Shown: positions 55,060 to 64,000 of the stretch, piece after piece | How the letters are laid out: every line of letters starts with the position of its first letter | Numbering within the stretch: the first letter of the stretch is position 1 | Source of the DNA: Antedon mediterranea | Taxonomy: Eukaryota > Echinodermata > Crinoidea > Comatulida > Antedonidae | Length of the DNA stretch: 64,000 nt | Assembly: GCF_964355755.1 (NCBI RefSeq) | Contig: NC_092676.1 | Span: forward strand, 14,924,288-14,988,287 | Direction of reading: 5' to 3' | Position numbers and translations under genes: made by a program | Notes under the pieces: generated by a model | Database searches by the model: none | Seen by the model: the letters and a program-made list of their open reading frames with translations, nothing else | Told to the model about the DNA's origin: nothing

Positions 55060-58000
55060 GGCAGACGATGTAAATGTAGCAAATTTAATAGGAAATATAT
55101 ATAGTCTTTCCAAACTGAATGTGTACAGTAAAAGCGTTTTATTTCGTTTTAATAAAGAGCAATTTAAAACACTGTTCACCGATTGAAAGAATTTGCAATT
55201 CTCACTTTCTCAATTTGGAATGTTCGTTAGTTATATTCGAATATTTGATGACGTAACAATAGGTGCGGCGCCTTATTGTACGCACGGAAATAACTAATGG
55301 AACACCACTATATTAATTGACAGCTCATGGAAACCATCAATACGGTACGCGGTAAAGAACACAGCGCAACAGCTGACGTGTGGTTTGTGGCTTATTCTAG
55401 CTGCCGTCATGATGCTCTTCAAAATTACGGAGCTAAAATTGTATAGCTCTATAAGATTTTTCACTAGTCATATAAAGAGCTGTAAAACTCTAAATTTACC
55501 AAAAAGATATGGGGGAATATAGAAAGATAAACAAAAACATAGGCCATAGGTTTTGATTTAAAACAAGAAAGACCAAGATAGACTGTAGAGACCTATTAAT
55601 TTGTTTTGAAGAAAAGAAGATCGTGTATTTTGTTTTCTTTTGTTATGCACATACGCCTAACTACTATTTTTCCATTTTAAACCGTTTATATACGCTACTT
55701 ACAGTGAATCTATTCAAATGCATGAATCAAGCAAAGAATATTATACAGATATTGCCTGCTTAAAGGTTAAATATAAATTTGACATCCCCGAGGGAATGAT
55801 ATTTTGTTCGATGGAATATATTTCCCTAAGCGCCAATTTTATATGTTACCGTTATATACAGTATAAGGCGATATATCTGTTAATATTACGTAGCCAACAA
55901 CAAGTAGAATATCTGCTGAGTCAGTTTCAACCAACCATGTTCACGTATTTACATAGGCTATGTAATATAAAAATATAATGTTATTGAACCAGCTTTTGGT
56001 TGACCTACCATTACCTAATTAATACTATAATTAACGATTACGGTTACGATGATGTTAGTTATACTATGTTAGTACAAACGTACAGTGATTGACTTTCAAG
56101 ATTACAGGTTATCTTTACGCACAGTAACTCTACACACTTCGAAATCAGTCCATTGAACACCATGTGACCTGCTCTGGCAAAGTGAAACATAAGTCGAAAA
56201 TTAAAAATGTTCAGATTTTATTCTATCTAGTAGAAAATGTAATATCCTTTACTATGATACCAAACTTAATATTTAAAATAAAGAGGATCTTGAGATATCG
56301 TACGTTATGTCGAAGCATGTATAAAGAAATATACAAATAACAGTTTTGAGAAAATCATGATTGCATGTTAGTGTTATTTAAAAAAAAACACAAATTAATG
56401 TTTGTTAATCTAATAGTGTCTACTTTTTAAGTATCACACATTCACAAAATATGATACAATGAAGTTATTTTTTGTAGGATGTTGATTACTGTGACAATGT
56501 ATACAAAAATATTTCCACATGCTATGTTAAGTACATACTTATGTTTCTTTTAAGTACTTAATTAAAATGGTATAAAAATGGGTAAATTAATATTTTTACA
56601 CTAAACAACGGTATTATTCTTAAAAAATTAACTTAAATGTAAAATTAAATTAAGTTATACAGTACAACATTACCTACCATTTCTTCTACTGGATTTAAGT
56701 ACGTTCTTAAAAGTATACTTAAATCTTACTGGCATCTCAGTTTTGTCTCTTAATGTTCCTTTAAATTTTGTTCAAATTTCTTTACGCCCTCATCCCTCAT
56801 GTACTACCGTTCTCCTGACTGTCCTTTGCGCAGTCTTCTCAGTTATTGGCATTTATGTTGCATTGCTTTAGATTATTATATGTTCTTTGTAGGTTTTCTC
56901 TGCCTGCCCTCTCGTTCTATACCGACTTTAGAATGAGCTAGGTGTCAGCGGGAAACATACATGGGATGCCAAGACTCTCGTATTTTGACTCGTCTCCCGG
57001 CCAAACATGTGCTTTAGGTTTTACACATTTCTCCCGGATTACAAAGATAACTTAATTTTGATGTACAGTACAGGGTATTATGTGTTATTTCTGCATTAAA
57101 ATACAATAAAAATGCTTACACACAAGCTTATACACACAAACAAATTTACGATATTTAAACCATTGTACAGAGTACAACAATGTGTGGTCTTTTTTTTTTC
57201 TTAACGGAAAGGTAGGGATTTCCCACATAGACGCCACGCGATATCACTTACGGTGACATCATACACTGGCCTCTTACCTCTCAATAATAGATAGCGCGCG
57301 ATTGACCTAAAAAAATACCACCATCCTCCTTTTTAACGTACATGCACGATTATCCTTTGCAGAACAAACAATTAGGTGTTTCGTCGGAGCCTCGTCTGAG
57401 TTGGCCTTTACTGATACGCTAAGAAATGATTATAGTACAAGACTTTTTTAGAGTGAATTGAATAAAACGCAAGACTTAAAACACTTAATACAGTATAACT
57501 ATCAGCATTTATTTTAGCAATATGGTGCAATAGCATCCAGTCATTTTGTCAAATAATTTTACCGTTTTTGTTATTAAAAGTACAGTACTAAGCAAAACGT
57601 TTATACAGTAGGCCTACTTACAGTATTTAAGAATGTTATATGCATAATTATAAAACAGTATATTAAAAAGTTGTTCATAGAGCAAGGACAAAATTAAGAA
57701 ATTAAAACAGTATCTGGGTTAAAAGTTGAATTTCAGTTGTTTTAGCTTAATGCCTATAGTCTAGACTATGAAACTACACTGACACAAAACAAAGATGTGC
57801 CTAATATGGTAGTGATGTCATATTATCGTGTCCTTTGGCCACATCACATTTTTTGACGCATACAATTTGATAGTGTAGACAGAGCATAATATTCCATAAA
57901 ATATTGGACTTTGATTAAAACCTATTTTATTTTCATTTTTTAACAAATCAAGCATTAGATAGAAGCAAAACACAATCAACTTGTTATTAAATCTACAACT

Positions 58001-58201
58001 TAATATATGCAGACTACAATGAAAGGGCATGCAGTCTAACCCTCTTGTGTTTGCAATAACCAGTGATGTAACCATGACACCAGACTTTATTAAAATCGGA
58101 ACAATTCATCTAAAGAACTACTTCTACAGTTACAGTACTTGTAATTGATGGCAGTATACTGTATTAAAAAAAGTAGTAGAAATTGTCAGGTGGTTCATTA
58201 T
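55060..58201. other. Intergenic sequence between cyclin-like and kinesin genes
   Basis: A CRE-like TTACGTCA (minus strand, about 55249-55256) lies about 190 bases upstream of the cyclin-like start and could be part of its promoter. A minus-strand AATAAA at 58086-58091 lies about 110 bases after the kinesin stop. The open frame 55718-55978 has no family signature. No other gene was recognised. Confidence 0.45.
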
Positions 58202-59356
58202 TTATTTCATCTTTTTCTGAGCTGTTCCAATATTACACTGATTTACCTAGAATTTAAAAAAAAGTTTTATTAAGTTAAAAAAGTTTTGGCAGTCCTTTAT
58301 ACAGTAAATTACATTATACACTACACTTTTCAATTGATGGCATCTAATTGGTTAATAGCAATGGAATAGTTCTTGTCATGCTCTCTAAAGCTTTTTTCCC
58401 ATTAACACGAAATGCAAGTGATGTATTATTAGAACTGTCGCTGGTTATTGTTCAACTCGCTTGCATTGTATCTATGTCTTTGTGTTGCGTCCTACTGGGA
58501 ACCAAGCTTAACTGCATTCCTAGGAGAATGATTGTCCTGCGCATGTATGTGCTTCCCCTAAATTTAATTGGTAGATGCACATTGATGTATAGTATGCCTG
58601 CAATGGCTTGTGTTTAAACTTGCAGACAAAGTCCTTGATTAAGTGCTTGCTTGCCTACCTTAACAAAGGGCTGACTGTGAAAACTGTGACAAAATAAAGC
58701 CCTTAGTCTCACTATATCCCATAACTTTATCTGGGAATACGGTATAGTCTCCAGATCCTCTTGGGATATATTTTGAACCATGCCCCTCAACCCAGTAAAT
58801 ATTTGTAAACTATATACTAAGTCTATAACCTACATCTTTACATCACAAGACTATTAAAGACCAACCTTTGTTGCGAACCTCAATGAGCACAGTGACTCGG
58901 AAATGTTTTCTTCTTTTGGTGATATGTTAACAAACATCAAACTATTATTAAGAAAATAGAAATGCATGCTTATACAAAAATTGATTTGTAAATTAAGAAT
59001 TTCAACTTGCAGAACTACTGCACATTGTTTAATGAATTCATTTCATCAACTTAATACGATTTTAAAAACCTGCTGGTTTATATTTATTTTATAAATACTA
59101 ATCCAATTAAAAACTCAATAATAACCCTAAATAATGTCTTACGTTTTTGAATTTCCACCAAGCGAGCTTTGTAAAAGGTATGTCAGCTTACTATTACGAT
59201 AGGGGATATGAGACCCTTTATTACCAAGGGACATGATGACATTTCCAAGATTACTCAAACTTTTGTTGATATTTTTGGTTTCTCGTAATCGATCCCCACT
59301 CGATCCAGAACTAGTAAGACGCTCACTACCAGCAAGATCTATCAGGTTCAGAGTTC
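58202..59356 (-). CDS. Kinesin-14 (KIFC1/ncd-like) motor, last three exons (gene partial at 5' side)
   Basis: Minus-strand exons 59356-59143, 58941-58866 and 58246-58202 join in frame with GT-AG borders. The first encodes switch II and the following helices: [44 protein letters not shown]. The second encodes [22 protein letters not shown]. The third, only 15 codons, encodes [14 protein letters not shown] and the stop at 58202-58204. Ending the protein a few residues after the motor core is the hallmark of C-terminal-motor kinesin-14 proteins. These are minus-end-directed motors for spindle pole focusing. Similarity to KIFC1 is strong in this segment, but kinesin-14 paralogues cannot be excluded. 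The next exon upstream lies beyond a satellite of more than 3 kb and outside the window. The 58348-58620 interval between exons resembles repeat-derived DNA. Confidence 0.85.
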
Positions 59357-59419
59357 CTATTTCAGACAATGTTCAAATAAAGTAAAAGGCATTAGGAATT
59401 ATAAAGTATTTTCATTTTT

Positions 59420-62383
59420 GTGGATATAGTACAAGGAAGCAGTTGACTGTGGATATAGTACAAGGAAGCAGTTGACTGTGGATATAGTACAAGGAAGCAG
59501 TTGACTGTGGATATAGTACAAGGAAGCAGTTGACTATGGATATAGTACAAGGAAGCAGTTGACTATGGATATAGTACAAGGTAGCAGTTGACTATGGATA
59601 TAGTACAAGGAAGCAGTTGACTGTGGATATAGTACAAGGAAGCAGTTGACTATGGATATAGTACAAGGAAGCAGTTGACTATGGATATAGTACAAGGTAG
59701 CAGTTGACTATGGATATAGTACAAGGAAGCAGTTGACTGTGGATATAGTACAAGGAAGCAGTTGACTGTGGATATAGTACAAGGAAGCAGTTGACTATGG
59801 ATATAGTACAAGGAAGCAGTTGACTGTGGATATAGTACAAGGAAGCAGTTGACTGTGGATATAGTACAAGGAAGCAGTTGACTATGGATATAGTACAAGG
59901 AAGCAGTTGACTGTGGATATAGTACAAGGTAGCAGTTGACTATGGATATAGTACAAGGTAGCAGTTGACTATGGATATAGTACAAGGAAGCAGTTGACTG
60001 TGGATATAGTACAAGGAAGCAGTTGACTGTGGATATAGTAAAAGGAAGCAGTTGACTATGGATATAGTAAAAGGAAGCAGTTGACTATGGATATAGTACA
60101 AGGAAGCAGTTGACTATGGATATTATAGTACAAGGAAGCAGTTGACTATGGATATAGTACAAGGTAGCAGTTGACTGTGGATATAGTACAAGGAAGCAGT
60201 TGACTGTGGATATAGTACAAGGAAGCAGTTCACTATGGATATAGTACAAGGAAGCAGTTGACTATGGATATAGTACAAGGTAGCAGTTGACTGTGGATAT
60301 AGTACAAGGAAGCAGTTGGCTGTGGATATAGTACAAGGAAGCAGTTGACTATGGATATAGTACAAGGAAGCAGTTGACTGTGGATATAGTACAAGGAAGC
60401 AGTTGGCTGTGGATATAGTACAAGGTAGCAGTTCACTATGGATATAGTACAAGGAAGCAGTTGACTGTGGATATAGTACAAGGAAGCAGTTGACTGTGGA
60501 TATAGTACAAGGAAGCAGTTGACTATGGATATAGTACAAGGAAGCAGTTGACTGTGGATATAGTACAAGGAAGCAGTTGACTATGGATATAGTACAAGGA
60601 AGCAGTTGACTATGGATATAGTACAAGGTAGCAGTTGACTATGGATATAGTACAAGGAAGCAGTTGACTGTGGATATAGTACAAGGAAGCAGTTGACTGT
60701 GGATATAGTACAAGGAAGCAGTTGACTATGGATATAGTACAAGGAAGCAGTTGACTGTGGATATAGTACAAGGAAGCAGTTGACTGTGGATATAGTACAA
60801 GGAAGCAGTTGACTATGGATATAGTACAAGGAAGCAGTTGACTGTGGATATAGTACAAGGTAGCAGTTGACTATGGATATAGTACAAGGTAGCAGTTGAC
60901 TATGGATATAGTACAAGGAAGCAGTTGACTGTGGATATAGTACAAGGAAGCAGTTGACTGTGGATATAGTAAAAGGAAGCAGTTGACTATGGATATAGTA
61001 AAAGGAAGCAGTTGACTATGGATATAGTACAAGGAAGCAGTTGACTATGGATATTATAGTACAAGGAAGCAGTTGACTATGGATATAGTACAAGGTAGCA
61101 GTTGACTGTGGATATAGTACAAGGAAGCAGTTGACTGTGGATATAGTACAAGGAAGCAGTTCACTATGGATATAGTACAAGGAAGCAGTTGACTATGGAT
61201 ATAGTACAAGGTAGCAGTTGACTGTGGATATAGTACAAGGAAGCAGTTGGCTGTGGATATAGTACAAGGAAGCAGTTGACTATGGATATAGTACAAGGAA
61301 GCAGTTGACTGTGGATATAGTACAAGGAAGCAGTTGGCTGTGGATATAGTACAAGGTAGCAGTTCACTATGGATATAGTACAAGGAAGCAGTTGACTGTG
61401 GATATAGTACAAGGAAGCAGTTGACTGTGGATATAGTACAAGGAAGCAGTTGACTATGGATATAGTACAAGGAAGCAGTTGACTGTGGATATAGTACAAG
61501 GAAGCAGTTGACTGTGGATATAGTACAAGGAAGCAGTTGACTATGGATATAGTACAAGGAAGCAGTTGACTGTGGATATAGTACAAGGTAGCAGTTGACT
61601 ATGGATATAGTACAAGGTAGCAGTTGACTATGGATATAGTACAAGGAAGCAGTTGACTGTGGATATAGTACAAGGAAGCAGTTGACTGTGGATATAGTAA
61701 AAGGAAGCAGTTGACTATGGATATAGTACAAGGAAGCAGTTGACTATGGATATTATAGTACAAGGAAGCAGTTGACTATGGATATAGTACAAGGTAGCAG
61801 TTGACTGTGGATATAGTACAAGGAAGCAGTTGACTGTGGATATAGTACAAGGAAGCAGTTCACTATGGATATAGTACAAGGAAGCAGTTGACTATGGATA
61901 TAGTACAAGGTAGCAGTTGACTGTGGATATAGTACAAGGAAGCAGTTGGCTGTGGATATAGTACAAGGAAGCAGTTGACTATGGATATAGTACAAGGTAG
62001 CAGTTGACTATGGATATAGTACAAGGAAGCAGTTGACTATGGATATAGTACAAGGAAGCAGTTGACTGCGGATATAGTACAAGGAAGCAGTTGACTGCGG
62101 ATATAGTACAAGGAAGCAGTTGACTATGGATATAGTACAAGGAAGCAGTTGACTATGGATATAGTACAAGGAAGCAGTTGACTATGGATATAGTACAAGG
62201 AAGCAGTTGACTATGGATATAGTACAAGGAAGCAGTTGACTATGGATATAGTACAAGGAAGCAGTTGACTATGGATATAGTACAAGGAAGCAGTTGACTA
62301 TGGATATAGTACAAGGAAGCAGTTGACTATGGATATAGTACAAGGAAGCAGTTGACTATGGATATAGAACAAGGTAGCAGTTG
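59420..62383. repeat. 29-bp satellite GTGGATATAGTACAAGGAAG-CAGTTGACT with higher-order periodicity
   Basis: About 102 tandem copies of a 29-bp unit, with few diagnostic variants: GTGG/ATGG, GGAAG/GGTAG, TTCACT, TTGGCTG, and a 3-bp insertion GATATTATAG. That insertion recurs at 60120, 61051 and 61750. The spacings are 931 bases (32 units plus 3) and 699 bases (24 units plus 3), proving higher-order duplication. It lies in an intron of the kinesin gene and creates long artificial open frames on the minus strand. Confidence 0.97.
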
Positions 62384-63925
62384 CTACGCTCGCGCTAACC
62401 GCTCGCCAATTCGCCAATGGCGACTGGAGTCTCCATTTGGCGAAAATAAATATTGCCTCGTTCGCCAAATTGGCGAAAATACATTTCCCAAGCCTAGGCC
62501 TAGCCTGATCGGCGTGACTTCTTATGGGAGCGAGAATTTGCCACACTTCGGTACTTTCTGACAACATGTCACGGTCACTGACTCGGGTATACTTTTTACC
62601 GCCACAGCATTTTATGAAACGACATGACGATCGCCGCGTTCATTTTTTAGTTCTGTGTACACATGCGCAGTGCGATGACGTTTTAATGACACACAGCTAA
62701 TGTGATTGGTTCGTGGCCGGCCGTCGACGTGATGATAGCGAATAAAAGGGGAAGTCCCTATTCTTCGACGTAGAAAAACTTCGAGAAGAAAACAAAAACA
62801 TGTGGACGAATACTTCCGTAAACGTATAATCGGTTATGTTTTGTTGTTGGTGTATTTGAATCATTAGAAATAGAGAAAGTAGGCCTAGTACATATATTTC
62901 AGGACCGAATAAACAATGAAAAGAAATATTAATTTATGTCCTTGATTGTTCAGGTACAGTACAGAAAGAAAGTACTGCAAGTTGTAAATTGCTAAAAAAT
63001 AAAATAATATTTTTTAATCGTAATCTTTTCCTTCGTGCGTGTTTACCTACTCAACAGCGAATATAAATATAAATTTCCCACCATGTAAATGTAGAGACAC
63101 GATCCAACACAGGTGAACCTCAACGAACAGGCCAACTAATAAACATAATATTGCGAACGTCCAGTCCATCCAGAAACGATGCCGAAAAAAAGATCATGGC
63201 AATTCATTCTAAATATAGTATCAGAACGTTCAATCGGTCGCTCAAAAAGACTGCCGACAAAAGACCGCAATTACAGACCTAGTTTTTTTTGGTCACATGG
63301 CATGAAACGCGATACTCTGCTTTACAGCAATCTTTCACGTGTTTTATTAACTCAGTACAAGAGGGTGGCTGCCGGTCTAACGACGATTAATAAGATCGTG
63401 TACCTGGATTTTGTGTCACATGACATGAAACATAATACTCTCTTTACCCAAAACTGCTCACATGTACATGTTTTTCCCCCTCCAAATTCTGATCGGGCCT
63501 TTTTCTTTACGCATGTCGTAGGCCTAATCATTTTAAAAGGCCTAAGCCCTATGTTTGTATCTTAATATGGAATATATTATTTTGCATATATTTTGTTGGT
63601 GTCCTAGCCTAGGCCTAGGTGTCGTCGTTTTTATAATTTGTAGGTATTCCGAGGTAGGATTTATTAAAGAATTTATAGTATAGGCCGCCGAAACAGGCTA
63701 GCCTCGACTCTCTCTACTTGAGCCGAGGTCCACCAGTCCGATGTCGTTTCGTCAGCGGATTTCCGTCAAAAATTATTTGAATGTAAAAGAAATAAAATAA
63801 CAAACAAATACATGCATTATTTATTTAATAAACATTTTTGCGAATTGTTATGGTTTTTTAAATTTGGCTAAAGGATTTTCAATTTGGCTAATGTTTTTAA
63901 AAACCTTTCCTTAGCGCGAGCGTAG
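62384..63925. mobile_element. 1.54 kb DNA transposon-like element with CTACGCTCGCGCTAA inverted ends
   Basis: A 15-bp perfect terminal inverted repeat, CTACGCTCGCGCTAA, sits at 62384-62398 and inverted at 63911-63925. A 5-bp duplication AGTTG (62379-62383 and 63926-63930) shows insertion into the satellite unit CAGTTGACT. Subterminal sequence contains repeated CGCCAA/TTGGCGAA words. Inside, an inverted CCAAT box (GATTGGTT, near 62702) and an AATAAAAGG TATA-like word (near 62742) resemble a promoter. An open frame of 128 codons at 63179-63565 is not recognised as a transposase. It is probably non-autonomous, superfamily unassigned. Confidence 0.85.
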
Positions 63926-63930
63926 AGTTG

Positions 63931-64000
63931 ACTGTGGATATAGTACAAGGTAGCAGTTGACTATGGATATAGTACAAGGTAGCAGTTGACTGTGGATATA
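63931..64000. repeat. 29-bp satellite resumes after the transposon
   Basis: Two and a half further units follow the 5-bp duplication and run off the window end. The array therefore extends beyond 64000 and was one array before insertion. Confidence 0.95.

Noticed and set aside
58348-58617. Open frame of 89 codons on the + strand
   Set aside because: It lies in an intron of the minus-strand kinesin gene and has no family motif. The sequence resembles dispersed repeat DNA.
59650-61995. Minus-strand open frames rich in YYIHSQLLPCTIS
   Set aside because: Direct translations of the 29-bp satellite. The same peptide appears in several frames, so no selection on protein is evident.
59420-62383. 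CRISPR-like array
   Set aside because: Repeat units are contiguous with no unique spacers, and the setting is an intron of a eukaryotic gene.

Overview
The window reads as an AT-rich invertebrate nuclear genome. Genes are split by GT-AG introns, the standard genetic code applies, and mobile DNA of many classes is packed between and inside the genes. The palindrome TAGGCCTA recurs dozens of times, and an APE-type non-LTR retrotransposon carries a relic 2A-like motif of the kind known from sea urchin elements. Together these make an echinoderm, or a close invertebrate deuterostome, the most likely source. That is inference, not proof.

Host genes that could be assembled exon by exon are: (1) the last three coding exons of a tetraspanin (776-1883, +); (2) a complete six-exon UBE2T-type ubiquitin-conjugating enzyme (5358-13201, +); (3) a complete eight-exon SLCO/OATP organic anion transporter of 656 residues (33213-43958, +); (4) an intronless cyclin-like gene with one frameshift at an A8 run (54246-55059, -); (5) the last three coding exons of a kinesin-14 (KIFC1-like) gene (58202-59356, -), whose upstream exons lie beyond the window. 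These genes look unrelated in pathway, as is usual in metazoan neighbourhoods. No operon is implied.

Region by region: 1-5 kb holds the tetraspanin end and a decayed Ty3/gypsy remnant with a 3' LTR. UBE2T intron 1 (6-11 kb) holds a nested fold-back element and a reverse-transcriptase (RT) fragment. 15-19 kb is a nest of fold-back or minisatellite elements. 20.7-23.7 kb is a decayed non-LTR element. 25-33 kb is a stack: RT scraps, a tRNA-Glu-derived SINE, and an L1/Tx1-like RT split by a 5.17 kb fold-back element, itself split by a Penelope-like element. SLCO intron 3 (34.8-41.1 kb) holds an RT fragment and a 4.79 kb fold-back element, which is split by a nearly intact RT. 46.8-48.7 kb is a 19-bp minisatellite. 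49.8-53.1 kb has more SINE copies and a second Penelope 3' end. 59.4-64 kb is a 29-bp satellite with higher-order structure, inside the kinesin gene and interrupted by a 1.54 kb TIR element with a 5-bp target duplication.

The most notable material is the group of large fold-back elements. Two of them share TAG-type termini and 3-bp AT-only target duplications. Also notable are the Penelope-like element with a GIY-YIG domain and a hammerhead-like motif, the fossil 2A sequence, and the higher-order satellite.
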